A program made the position numbers and the translations under genes. DNA of 64,000 nucleotides, from NCBI GenBank assembly GCA_015680685.1, contig MNCI01011411.1:272619-336618 (forward strand), in the 5' to 3' direction. Of this stretch, positions 1 through 10,485 are shown piece after piece (the first letter of the stretch is position 1; each line of letters begins with the position of its first letter). The DNA is from Gnetum montanum. Lineage: Eukaryota; Streptophyta; Gnetopsida; Gnetales; Gnetaceae. Under the pieces are notes generated by a model. The model was not told the origin of the DNA. It did not search any database and saw nothing but the letters and a program-made list of their open reading frames with translations.

Positions 1-708
1 GGGCTTGAATGACCCACAAATTGTAAAATACATTGAACCTGGTCAAAGAAATCCCTAGCCAAACCCTAGCCCAACCCTATAAATACCCCATCAATTCACA
101 CAAACTAGAGGAGGCAAGAGAAGCAAAGCAAAAGCAACAAGAGAGAAGGGAGAGGAAGAGGCAAAGATTGGAGAGATTGGAAATTCTGAAGGAGGATAGA
201 ACTTGCAATCCTTGGGTGCTCAGCACCTCTGATTTCTGGCTTCCAAGTTCTTCTCACGTTCATCCCATTTCATCATCGCATCATCGTGTCATATCTTCCT
301 GGGGCTAGACGTTTGACTTGCCATTCACACTTGTGCAACTACGCTTTGACCGGTGCACAGTTTTTATAAAACAATATAATACAGTTTCATTATTGCCTCC
401 CATTTACATTGTTTAGTTCTGTTTATGCTTTACAAATATAACTTTGTTTATGCTTTATTCATAATTTAGTACGCTTTATTTATATTTCGTATCGTTGTCT
501 ACATTTCATTTACATCCTGTTTACGATAACCCCAACGCTAGCCGTAGCTGATGCTCAGGGAAGTCCTTGGTTGATTTGTGTGCAAACCATCCAAGGCACT
601 CTGCCTTCGTTCCCTTTTCCAGCTTGCCCTCAAGTGAAGGCAGGGTCAGCTGTGGCTTTCCAACGATCTCTCGGTGTTTGTTTCCTTTCCAGCCTTACAC
701 AGACGATT
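1..708 (+). other. Promoter/LTR-like fragment of an unidentified element
   Basis: This stretch has no match elsewhere in the window. It carries a good TATA box (TATAAATA at 78-85), then a purine-rich leader full of AG and GAGA (about 107-185), then a T-rich part with repeated 'tttatgcttta' and 'tttatatttc' phrases (about 400-520). That order resembles the U3-R-U5 layout of a plant LTR. It ends where the reverse transcriptase of the neighbouring minus-strand element breaks off (about 708). A 91-aa open frame at 33-308 begins in the presumed leader and looks like no known protein. It could instead be a host gene promoter and first exon. The element's other half lies outside the window, so the class is a guess. 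Confidence 0.35.
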
Positions 709-714
709 TAGGTC

Positions 715-1215
715 AATACAATTGTTTTAGCACTTACTTAAGGTGGTCCAAGGCTTGCTCAAATGTAGCTCCATAGGTATGAAGTCATCCATGAAGGCTT
801 CTACACCACTATTGATCTGCTGTTGAAATATGCCTAGGACCAAGTGTTGAAATGTGGTAGGGAATTGCATAGATCAAAAAACATCTTATGATATGAAAAA
901 GTCCCCCAAGGATTTGTGAATATTGTCTTTTCTTTGTCTTCTGATGTAATTTGAATTTGGTTATAGCCACTATAACCATCTAGGAAACTATAGTAGCAAT
1001 GCCCTAATATTGTGTCAAGCATCAAGTCAACAAATGAAAATAGAAAGTGATCCTTGAATGTTGCGATATTTAGCAACCTAAAATTAATGTAGACCCACCA
1101 TTTGCCACCTTTCTTTGGCACAATTACAAGTGGATTAACCCACTTGCTATCCCCAATGGGATAGATGAACCCTTCCTTGAGGAGTTACTCGATTTTCTTC
1201 TTGATGATTTACTTC
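715..1215 (-). pseudogene. Element A reverse transcriptase fragment
   Basis: The longest open piece (1121-834) shows the Ty3 RT signature: 'VPKKGGKW' then 'INFRLLN', then 'FLDGYSGYNQIQI'. Beyond its end the frame is broken, but the catalytic motif is still legible around 800-785 as 'FMDD' (plus strand gtcatccat). RT would copy the element RNA into DNA in cytoplasmic particles. Only the fingers and palm up to the catalytic aspartates remain. The thumb, RNase H and integrase are replaced by unrelated sequence at about 708. Part of the RT N-terminal side can be followed to about 1215 ('KEGFIYPIGDSKWVNPL'). Identification as Ty3/gypsy RT is firm; it cannot function. Confidence 0.85.
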
Positions 1216-1750
1216 AATTTTGGATTCAACCACCTTTGTGGCTATCATTTTGGCTTCATGGCCAAGTTGGTGTAAATGTGATGCTAGCATATCCTAGGAT
1301 CAATCCCTATGAGTTCAGGATATGACTAAAAAAAAGTTGCTAACCATCTTTCAACTACCTTCAACAACATCTCTTTCTATTCTGGAGCAAGTCTTGCATT
1401 GATTATAACTGACTTCTTATTTTTAAAAATACATATTTCATTCTAGCTGGTAGCATTTTTAGTTTAAGGGGTTATTGCTTGAAGTTCTCAAGAATTTCCA
1501 ACTCTCCCCAATAGGTATGATCATTTGTATCATTAGAGAGTTGGTGATGAACTTGCTCAAGTTCATCCATGCTTGTGACATATTCACATGTCAGATTCTC
1601 AATTGGTTCCATGCATAGTGTGCTAATTTTTGGATCAATGATCAGCCATTGGGTGCCCTCCTATTTTGTGGCTACTATATATAGAAACCTTTGAATTTCT
1701 ACTTCTGGGACACACTACTTGCATGTAGAGATGGATGCTTGCTTGATGAT
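1216..1750 (-). pseudogene. Element A protease-RT linker remnant
   Basis: This stretch joins the protease and RT parts on the minus strand and lines up with 32840-33200 of element D and 21100-21640 of element C. It contains phrases such as 'cctaggatatgccaacat' in the sister copies. No open frame longer than about 40 codons survives. No separate function is visible. Confidence 0.6.
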
Positions 1751-2190
1751 CTAAAGTTTTTGCACATAATTACACCTGCTATCACTGTATGTGATGCATG
1801 GAACTCTCTTCTTCTCTATCTTTTCAAATGCATTTTCTTTAGAGATTTCTAGGGAAAGATCTTTGATGCCCATTCTTACATCTACTGTGCTCAGCCATGG
1901 TCTTCTCATGATGATTAGGAAATCCCCTTTACAGTTCTCCACTTTGATTATCAGGAAGTTAGTAGAATAAGACCACCCATAGACAGTGATCACAACATCT
2001 TCTACCAGTTCCAATGGAATAGTGATGGATTGGTCTACTAATTCTAATCTAATGTTGCTCTTCTTAAGAGGAGGAAGGTTCTAGGTAGTGTACATATCAT
2101 GAGAAATCAAATTAATACCAGAACCTGAATCAAGAAGAGCCTTGCATGGTTTGTTCCTAGAAATTTGCAATTAAATTAGAGGACTTTCAG
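1751..2190 (-). pseudogene. Element A retroviral-type aspartic protease remnant
   Basis: The active-site segment reads 'ALLDSGSGINLIS' on the minus strand at about 2140-2102, which is the DSG-type catalytic loop of LTR-retrotransposon proteases. An open frame at 2014-1751 continues with 'IIMRRPWLS', matching the C-terminal 'ILGRPWL' motif of the family. The protease would cut the Gag-Pol polyprotein. The catalytic triplet is intact here, unlike element C, but the frame around it is broken by stops and shifts. Confidence 0.8.
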
Positions 2191-2199
2191 GATTAGCTA

Positions 2200-4769
2200 A
2201 TTTCCTAGGAATGTTTCTTGCATGAATCTAATCAGACACTATGTGAGTAAGCATTATGATATGGATCCTTGGTAGAGTTTGATTTGAAAGAGGTCCTAAG
2301 GAATTGGATATGGAAGAAGAGGTAGGAACAGGGTTGTCAATTGTAGGTGTAGGTGAAGGCTTAGGTGGACTACGAGGTCGAAAGAAAGGTCTTTTCTTTG
2401 ATAAGGCATTTGACCCTTCCAATTGATGATTAGGTTGCAAATTAATAGCCCTAGTAGCATTGTGTTGTTGCAGTTGAGTAGGCAGTTCACCTTGCATTGG
2501 TGGATTAGGTGGTAGCTATGCAATAGAGGAGGAGTGTGTGTAGGGATAAGAGGAGGATAAGGATAGGGGCAGTGTTCTTTCTTTCATGTGAAGATGAAGT
2601 TCAATAATAGTTAGAAGGGTGGTAGTAAGGCTGTAACTAGGAAATGTGATTGAAAGATTCACGTGGAGACATGGCTTGCTGAAGACGGTAACCATATGGA
2701 TTAGGCTACTGGTAAGGGTATTGTTGCCTTGGTAGTGCAAGTGCTCATGATGGTGGTTGCTACTATTATTGGTACTATTTATATGGTTGTAGTGGAGGTC
2801 TGCTTGGATAATACGATTGTTGTTGGTGGAACTACTTGAGATTACCTTGAGGACAAGGAAACTAGATTTTTGCCTTTGTGTAAGTCGTGGATGTAAGGCA
2901 TACACCCCAGACTCCTAAAGATGTGACACAATGGGGCAACATTCCTTAGGGTGTTCATACTAACAGACATCACATCCATGATCATCATCTGAGTCACTAT
3001 CCACAACCTCTTCTATTGCAGCAATTTTGCCCTTACCTTTGTAATATGCACATTTAGCTTCTTTGTGCCTCTTGTGCTCATGATTGCTACCTTTTTCTCA
3101 GGACACTTCAACAATTTTGAGAATAGCTTGAAATCTACTATCTATAAAATATCTTAACTAATCAACCTTGGCCATATGTTTAGATTGGAATTTTTAAAGT
3201 GAAAAGGCTTTTTTTATGCATCCCCTCATCAAATACATATTCATCCTCGCTATCATAGAATTGAACCTTCCACTTGTAGATTGAAGGATTGTAATTGTAC
3301 TCCTCTTCACTTTTCCTTTTTCTTAGTTCACCCTCCTCTTTAGCTACTTGCTCTATTAACCTTTGTACCTAATAGGCAGTTGGTTCTGACAAGCACCCTT
3401 GGGCATAGACACCAAGGGTTTTCCTCATTTCATTAAGAAGCCCATCTACAATGTGGTGGAGTTGAGCCAATTGAGAAAAATCATGGTCAAGGCATTTCTA
3501 CATCAAGGCATAGTATCGACTAATGGTAGCATCCAAGGGTTCGTGTGCTCCTTGTTTCCACCCTTGAATTTGCTTACTTAAGTTGGACACCTAGGAGTAC
3601 ATTTGATACTTATCATTAAACATCTCAAGCATGGTACTCCATTGTGTGATAAATTTTGGTTCTAAGGACTGGTACCAATTCTCTGCTTCTTTAATGAGTG
3701 TCCTGGGAAATAACTTTATTTTCTATCGTTTGTTCTCTATGTTTTGCAAGGCACATGCATCTTAAAAATCTTGAAGATGATTATGTGGATTAGAGTTATA
3801 TCCTCCTTCAAATCAAGGAATATTTTTCATGTCTAACCATTTGATTTGACTGTCTTTCACATGCCTTGTTGGAATTCTAACTACCTATGCAATGTTAAGT
3901 ATACTTCAGGTAGCAAATAGAAACTCATCAAGGCCTTAATCATGGTGCCTATGATGCCCTCTAATACCCCTTCATTCATGGTGATGTGCTTCTCTCGAAT
4001 GTCTACGTTCCTAATCTTGCTTACCTTGATAGTCACTTTGGTTATTATGGTCCCATCAGTCATTATGCTCATTTCGATTACCTCTATCACGATCTTGCCT
4101 TCTACGATCATGATCGAAGCTAGAAGAAGAAGATGATGATGAAGGGAAAGAGGAATGGGAACTAGCATCATTATGGTGCATGCTACTACCTCTTCAATAA
4201 TCTTGACAATGATCATGATCGTACTTCTTGCCTGCATCCCTGTCTTGACTTACCTCCCTAGATCCTACTTTGTTGTTGGATACCTCATTGCCAAAATCAG
4301 GATTGTGAACTATGGAGTGTAGATTATAGTTTTAACCTTCATCATCAAAGTTAAAGAGAGGAGCATCATTGAGTGGAAGATCCCCACTAGCTTGTTGGTA
4401 CAACAGGAATGAAGAATCATTAAGTCCTTTTCCCTTCAAAAGTTCATAGTGTTGCTCTAGCTACTAATCTTTTAGGTGTTGTGCTTTGGTGGGCTAATAA
4501 TCCCTAGCATCAATATCTTCCATGTTATATTACCCATGGTGGTCTTAAAGACCACATCGTTCAAGCATTGTAGGAGAAGCATCATCGGGAAGCAACACAA
4601 TGTTTCCCTCCATGTTATGCCACCACAACTATTCATCTTGGTGTAAGATGAAGGTAAAGTTTGGCATATACTCATCAAGATGAGTATATGTAATTCAATA
4701 CTATTAAGGCTTTGATGGATGAGTGTTATCAATCTTGGATGGAGAAGTGCTCTTGTGAGAAGAAGACAT
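2200..4769 (-). pseudogene. Element A gag remnant
   Basis: The gag start is placed at 4769 (minus strand ATG, encoding 'MSSSHKST'), because the same start with a run of serines occurs in element C (24486) and a similar one in element D (29596). Sequence order matches the gag of those elements: a charged and histidine-rich linker, a core 'RFEGG..' segment, then a proline and glutamine-rich tail before the protease. Many stops interrupt it, and the longest open pieces are 118-129 codons in mixed frames. Gag would form the particle shell. Confidence 0.7.
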
Positions 4770-4910
4770 TGTCAATTAGCGAAATAAAAATCATAGTGTG
4801 CTCTCAAAATTTGATGTAGTAATTGTAACATAAGGTATGACTCTCAGGTTTGTTCCAAAAATTTAAATACTTTCACTAGATCCTAGATAATGCACAAAAC
4901 AACAAAAAGG

Positions 4911-4929
4911 TTCCTAGCAATGACTCCAA
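4911..4929 (-). other. Element A primer binding site
   Basis: Directly inside the LTR the minus strand reads TTGGAGTCATTGCTAGGAA. This lines up with TTGGTGTTGTTGTCAGGGAA of element D and TTGGCACCATTGTCTAGGA of element C. The three look like decayed forms of the tRNA-Asp-type primer site of Athila elements (recalled: TGGCGCCGTTGCCGGGGA), with CpG changed to TpG or CpA. Confidence 0.7.
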
Positions 4930-5776
4930 TGATGAGCGGCAAGGTACCCCTACATCCAACGATACAAATCACTAAGGTGTTATGCACGATCTAGTAGAAT
5001 TCCATGGACCTATAGTCATATCATATACTAGTTCCTCTAGGAAGTGAAATGGCATTGAGAATGTTTGTTGTCTTCCCAACTACACTTGTGAGGCTCAAGG
5101 ATATGGTTTAAGTGTAATTGAGGTATATGAATTTTTATCATTTTATATTTTATGGATGTAATCACCTACAACAAGAGTAAGGGTAAAGTAGAATGAAACT
5201 AATGTCTATTGCCTAGCTAGCCTAACATAAGTAACCACCCCACTTTTCTGGACACATCCTGAACACATATAGCACTACAGGGCTACCAAACGTTAAGCGT
5301 TGCTAGGTTACCAAGTACTATATGAATGCTCGAAGTGGTCATGCTCGTGTTCATTAATTACTAGAATTACATTGCTTAATCAAATGCATTAAAGTAAGAA
5401 AAAAAGAAAGTAGAATGAATTAAAGAAAATATTAAGCTATTCTCAGTGCTTCAAAGATTGTCAAAAGAGTTCATTTTATTTCTATCACATTACTGCACTT
5501 TGGTATATCAATGCTCAAACAAAGAACTGTACACACTTTGGACTCCTTTTGTGAGCACTCAAAAAATATTCTAACTCTAGGGAGAAGAAATAGCAAGAGC
5601 TTCGCTACCTTGCTTAAAAACTAAAAACTAACTAATGAATTACTTTTGAAAATAGAGCCTAAGAGCAGTATTTATAGACTTAGGGTATATACCCCGATGT
5701 CAGACATTTGACATTGGATCCAAGCCACGACGTTGCATACACGATGTTGTAGCAAATACAAAATGGTGATTCATCA
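4930..5776 (-). repeat. Element A 5' LTR
   Basis: The LTR is 847 bp. On the plus strand it opens with TGATGAGCGG and closes with ATTCATCA, the reverse of the TGATRAG...CTYATCA ends seen in all elements of this group. A TATA box lies at 5676-5669 on the minus strand (tatttata on the plus strand), about 100 bp from the U3 end. Inside are the phrases 'taacgcttggtaacccag' and 'agcactgagaatag', which recur in the LTRs of elements C and D. The U3 end holds GACAT/ATGTC inverted motifs in place of the GATATC motifs of element D. Confidence 0.8.
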
Positions 5777-5899
5777 ACTGTGGACCACTATAGGTGGGCT
5801 TTCATCATGGGTTGTTTTAGGCTTACTTGTTGAAGGTGGAGGAACCTAGATAATGAATGGTTTCCTAGGCTTTGAAGCATTAGAAACTTGTTGATTACC

Positions 5900-8160
5900 T
5901 TGTGATGTTGAAGCCACTCAAAGGGGGACACGTATGATAAAAGGATCCTTAGGGACCGATGAAGGTGGTACCCTTATAATGAAGGACTCCCTAGGCTTTG
6001 TGCTTTGGGATTGTGATTGTACTCTAATTACAAATGGTTCCCTAAGAGGATTAGACCATTTGGTTTCTATGAATGAGGCCATAGTATACAATTTTTTGTT
6101 AGCACTTGGAGAGCTGGGCTCATTCACTACTAACTCTCAATAATTTATCATCTTCTGGAGGTCATCCTTTAATGCTAGGAAAAAATTAGTGTCATGACTA
6201 GCCATCTGATGATAATGGCAAAACCTATCCATTCTAAAGTACCTTAGTAGCTTAGGATCATCCTCAGTAGCTATATTTGGATCTCTAACTATGTCACAAA
6301 AATGATCATGCCTCTTACAAGCCTCTTCAGATAGTTGCCTATGTTGTATGCAAATGTCTTTAAACAACTATTCTAGAAGCTTAGAGAGCTTCATAGGCAA
6401 GCTAGTGTACTAAGATCTATGCTTACATCCAAAATTTGGTCTTGGTTGATTTGGGCCATAGGAAGTGGATGGTTGCGATGAGTTAGGGGATGTGTTACAT
6501 GGTGGTGATCTCCTCCTCTCTCCTTGTTTTGACTCTTTTTCTTTTGTGACAATGATTGTATGTTCTTGCTTGGTTTTGTCACTATACCTTTGTACATGTT
6601 AGTTTTTATAGGCCATATAGGCTAGATCATTTCTTGCTTCAGCTACCTCCTCAATGTTCTTGGTTTTTGAGGAGGCTTGGCTTATTGTCTAGGGCTCTAG
6701 GTAGTATAGCTTTGACTTGATAAAGTCATTTACTACTTCCTTGTAAATGACCAAGAAGTGTGTTTCAGAGATAGGCTCGAAAATTTCATTAAGTGTTAAG
6801 TTCNACCAAGAAGTGTGTTTCAGAGATAGGCTCGAAAATTTCATTAAGTGTTAAGTTCCATCTTTGAATGAACCTTTTGATTGATTTAAGTGGCCCCTAC
6901 CTCACCTTCATTAGTCTATACAATGTGGCATCTAACTTTAAGTTGTATTTGAAGTGTTTGACAAACTAGTTGATCAAGTCCTCAAGGAAAAAGATAGAAC
7001 CCTTAGGCAAGGTTTGATACTAATCTAGAGCCTTACCCTTAAGAGACATGGGAAAAATTCTTAATACTGTATGAGGCCAAGCTTGCAAGAAGGGGTACTC
7101 ATACCGAAAGGTTACTAGATGTGCATTGGGATCCCCTTCACCATTATATTTGGTGAAGTTTGGAATAGGCAAGCCTATGGGCAAGATTACTTGAGGCATC
7201 GAAGGTCTTATAGGAACATCTTCATAGAAATCTAGAATCTTGACCATTTAAGTTATGTTGTTTTTAAGTTTTCACAGCCCCTTGTTAAGGTCTTGGATCA
7301 TTTGGAAGGCTTGATCAAAGCCTTGGGGCTTCCTTGTGGGATGTGGTATTTGCGTTGATGATTGAGGAAGAAGTTGTGAGACTTGTGGTTGAAAGGCTTG
7401 TGGCCTTGTGATAGGTTATGGTATCAAAGGAAAAGGGTAGGTTATGGAGGTCATAGGTGGGCTAAACAAGGAGAAAGATGTTTGTGCCAAAACTTGAGGC
7501 ACAAAGGGAACAAATGAGGTATGAGATGCTTATGTTTCTTGGGATCCCAATGAGGGTTCCACCGGTATGTTAAAGGGAGATGGTGAGGTAGACATCATCA
7601 TGGCTAGGTGAATGAAGTTAGGTTGTGTGGAAAAGGGTACCAATGAGAATAAGGAAGTTGATTGGGATATGGGTTGTGTCTAGTGTGTGGTGATGATGGA
7701 TGTGGACCCAAACATGATAGAATGGATAGGGGAAGCATTGGGTCTAAGGGCTCATTCCATCACTGAAGTAAGACATGTGGAGTTGGATGTGGTTATTTGG
7801 GAAGTCAAAGCTTGAAATAGACTTTCAATGAAGGTGTCTGGCTCTTGTTCAACCTCAAATTCATCTTCCTTCTCTTGATGATCCTTTGAGCTAATTCCCT
7901 CACTAAATTCATCAACCTCTATGAGTTGTGTGAGCATTTGGATGTAGAACTTGGTAAGGAATATTTGGTCATAGGAGGATGGGATGTATTCTTTCCCATC
8001 CTGATGTATAGTTTTGAACTAATGCTTAGCATTGGATTTGAAGCATGGTATTAATAGATCAGCTTGCATCTTAGCATAAATGAAGTTGTAGAATTCTTCA
8101 TTAATAACTACAAAATTTGAGCTCTTGCCCCTTTGCATAAGCAATTGCCTTCATTTTATG
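5900..8160 (-). pseudogene. Family B gag remnant, copy 1
   Basis: Read on the minus strand it starts near 8160 ('YDPKD', then an acidic segment 'EKEDEFEVEQEPDTF'). It passes a Gag core at 7247-6900 whose sister copy reads 'KGKALDWYQTLPRGSISFLE', the retrotransposon Gag core signature. It ends with a zinc-knuckle-like segment at about 6230-6180. In this copy the last ligand of CX2HX4HX4C is Phe instead of Cys ('CHYHQMASHDTNFF'), so the knuckle is broken. Behind it is a repeated 'REPFVIRV / PKDPFIIRV' segment (6127-5918). The frame has several stops and an assembly-made duplication at 6750-6858. Confidence 0.75.
6750..6858. other. Assembly join: 54-bp repeat around a single N
   Basis: Bases 6750-6803 are repeated exactly at 6805-6858 with one N (6804) between them. 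The second family B copy (46750-46820) has this stretch only once. This is the mark of two overlapping contigs placed end to end without merging. It adds about 55 false bases to the gag remnant. Confidence 0.9.
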
Positions 8161-8505
8161 AATGTAGGGTCTTTTGGATCATAGACATGAATTGCATTTT
8201 GGTGGTGGGGGCTGGTAGGGAAGGGGTGGGTATCACCCTTCCTAGCTGAGGGGGGTAACACCCACCCATGTTAGCTTTAAAAATTTCTAGCAACTACTAT
8301 GAAATTTTGCCAAAACCCAAACACCCATGCTTGGGGGGTATGATACCCACGTTGGCTTTAGAAAATTTTCAATAACTACTATGAATTTTTTCAAATCCCA
8401 AACACCCACATTGAGGGCTTGGTGGTAGAAAAAAGGGTAGAAATGATAGTAATTTAGGTGAAGAACTTGGGCAGAGGCCCTTCTTCTAGCACTATAAAAC
8501 TATAG
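8161..8505 (-). other. Family B leader between LTR and gag, copy 1
   Basis: This untranslated leader carries a G-rich run near 8195-8230 (tggtggtgggggctggtagg...) and twice the phrase 'cccaaacacccac' with 'ttggctttagaaaattt', a short internal duplication of about 85 bp (8265-8340 and 8345-8415). No clear tRNA-type primer site follows the LTR end. The same leader occurs at 48130-48473 with a longer G-rich run. Confidence 0.5.
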
Positions 8506-9344
8506 TGACTAAAAAACTCAATCATTGGAAAATTGAAAATCTTAGTGTAATAGCTTTAAACTTGAATCCTCGGGGACTCCAAAAAATGGGATTTAGGACA
8601 CCCTGGATGATTTGCCAGATCACCTAGAAACTTAGAGGAGGACAAAGAAAGTAATAAAAATGAAAATATAATTTCAAATATGAAAATGTAAATGTACTAA
8701 AAATAGAATAACAGATCTAATTCATACACAAATTAAAATTGTAAACTTTATTTCATCAAAAATAAAGAAATTTTAGAGATTGTGTACAAAAATGTGCTTG
8801 GGGGTAGAGGGTTCACTTCGGTGGGGGCTTGGAATTTGTTGCTCCATAATCTAAATGCTCCACAACTCCAATGCTTTCAAACCTTTACTACTCCTTACAC
8901 TAGATTTTCAAGGGAGTTTTATAGGGGGTGGGGGTGTAACAATGGCTATGGGGGTGTAATAATGCCTATGGAGGGCAACAATTACTATTGGGGGTAGGGG
9001 ATAAAAATTGCTATGGGGGATATAAATTGCCCAAAAAGGGAGGGTTCCACATTGGGGATTTAAGAATTTTTGTGTGTGTTCAAAGCTCTTGAATTCAAAA
9101 ATGCTTGCTAAAAATGCCAAAGTATGTTGGTGCAAAGGGGATGGAACTTAAAAATGGTGTTTGGGGTTGGTTTATATGGGGTTTTGGCCTTAATGTTTGC
9201 TACAAACTAGGCTACAAAACTACTACAAATTGGTTGCAAATTTTTGTTACATTCTAGGTGGGGTAGGTGCCAAAATTTGGGGGTTACCATATATAGTAAG
9301 TGTCATATCCCCATGGCCATTCCGTTTACTAAGAATAGCACCAA

Positions 9345-9560
9345 GAGGGATGTCATCCATGTTGGGGGGAGATCTTCCATGCTGAGGAAAAATCTTCCAA
9401 GTTGGAGCACACCTTTCACACTAGGAGTAGATCTTCCACATTGCACATGAAGTTTCCACCCTATGCATGAAGTTTCCATGCTAAGCATGAAGTTTCCACA
9501 CTGAGCATGAAGCTATCATGCTAAGGGGAAACATTTCAAGCTGGGGTAGATCTTCCACAC
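9345..9560. repeat. Array of about 20-bp units inside the family B LTR
   Basis: Units of about 20 bp such as 'catgaagtttccatgctaag' and 'gatcttccacactaggagta' follow one another, roughly ten in this copy with much divergence. The same array lies at 28545-28582 plus 38632-38860 and at 49365-49550. Element D landed inside it in the second LTR copy. Confidence 0.75.
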
Positions 9561-9695
9561 TAGAGATAGGTGAGATCCATCCCCATGCATCCTAGATGGG
9601 GGTAGGTGAGCTTTACCCCCATGCATCCTACCTAGGGGTAGGTGTCTTTAGCATAGAAAATGCTATACTCCCCATAAAACCCATCAAAATGCTAA

Positions 9696-9813
9696 TTTTG
9701 ACATCCCAAAAGGCAATTTTAACCACCGCCAAGTCCAAATATAGACATTACATNGTTTTGACATCCTAAAAGGCAATTTTAACCACCGCCAAGTCCAAAT
9801 ATAGACATTACAT
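9696..9813. other. Assembly join: about 58-bp repeat around a single N
   Basis: The sequence before N (9754) from 'ttttgacatccc' to 'acattacat' is repeated directly after it with one difference (ccc versus cct). The copies at 38980 and 49680 have it once. This is read as unmerged overlapping contig ends, possibly from two alleles given the one mismatch. Confidence 0.85.
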
Positions 9814-9996
9814 TACTTTTTTCACTTGGGGGATGAGGCTTTGACCACTTATGAGGTATTTTTCAGCCCTAAAAGTATAAAGTATGTGGAATTACACCTC
9901 ATGGGCTATAATCCTCACATTTACAATGAAGTTTTGCCTTAAGTTTCATGGAATGGGGTTACAAAGGTTACAACATGTAAATTTGGTGGTATTTTA

Positions 9997-10485
9997 GATG
10001 CTTCAGTGTGTAGTTATTTTCCAGCAACAAGAGTATAACTATGACATTTCTTCAAGTGTCAAATACTAGATTCTCAAATATGTCAATTTTTAGCTACAAC
10101 TTCAAGAAAAAAAGCTTCCAGTGAAAGCTGAATAATTAATTTGTTTTCTACATATTAATTTTTTTTAGAGGTTGAAGGATGGAAAGATTTTAACTTTTGT
10201 TACTATTTATTTTTTATTTCTAATTGATGTATTCTTTTTTAGAAAGATTTTTCTCCTTATCTTTACAATAAATTCTTTAGTAAGAAGTGAAAACCCATGA
10301 GGACACTTCTAAATAATGTTAAGGCCTCATCCTTTTCCTACACCAAAGGGGAGGTTTTTCAAGATTGGTTGTAAGGATAAAAACATGAAAAGGCATCCCC
10401 AAAACTATTAGGTTTTTTTCTTTAGACTCTCTCTTTGATGATCTCATGTATTCTAAATTTTTTTAAATATTATTATTCACTTTTT
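9997..10485 (+). mobile_element. LINE 3' tail (LINE-2), copy 1
   Basis: The part around 10268-10480 ('aagtgaaaacccatgaggac', 'ggggaggtttttcaagattg', 'ttttagggtttgacatc') matches the 3' end of the L1-type LINE at 18755-18975 and 63380-63610. The start at 9997 is the point where the family B LTR ends. In the other copy, the part upstream of the B insertion is LINE coding sequence ending in 'atttggaagttg' (27690), which continues smoothly into this tail by comparison with LINE-1. So this is the LINE sequence beyond a B insertion, not an independent insertion. Confidence 0.7.

Larger units (their letters stand above)
709..5776 (-). mobile_element. Element A: truncated Athila/Tat-like Ty3/gypsy retrotransposon
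   Basis: Read on the minus strand this element runs LTR (5776-4930), primer binding site (4929-4911), gag (from 4769), protease and the start of reverse transcriptase. It then stops just after the RT catalytic motif at about 709. RNase H, integrase and the 3' LTR are missing. The layout and sequence match element D (28583-38631). It sits inside family B: the B sequence 'gtggaccactatagg' resumes directly after the LTR at 5780, as in the second B copy at 45791. The flanking 5 bp (actgt, 5777-5781) compares with gttgt in the intact copy. All reading frames are broken, so it is dead. Confidence 0.85.
5777..9996 (-). mobile_element. Family B copy 1: 5' part of a gag-bearing Ty3/gypsy element
   Basis: This is the 5' half (minus strand) of the same element found complete at 27691-49914. 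It has gag (5900-8160) and a roughly 1.49-kb LTR (8506-9996). Element A interrupts its left side at 5776; the rest lies outside the window. It matches 45790-49914 base for base with scattered changes, and the match continues past the LTR into the flanking LINE tail. So this is a duplicate of one insertion, not a second insertion. Two single-N joins (6804, 9754) lie inside it. Confidence 0.8.
8506..9996 (-). repeat. Family B 5' LTR, copy 1
   Basis: Bounds come from comparing three copies. The left edge TGACTAAAAAACTC is shared with 27694 and 48474. The right edge is where the copy at 39223 departs, after 'ttggtggtgttt'. On the plus strand the LTR begins TG and ends TTTTA here (TTTCA in the copy at 49914). 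It holds a G-rich stretch (8990-9000) and an array of roughly 20-bp units built on 'catgaagtttccatgctaag' (about 9345-9560). Length is about 1.49 kb, including a false 58-bp repeat at 9696-9813. Confidence 0.75.
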
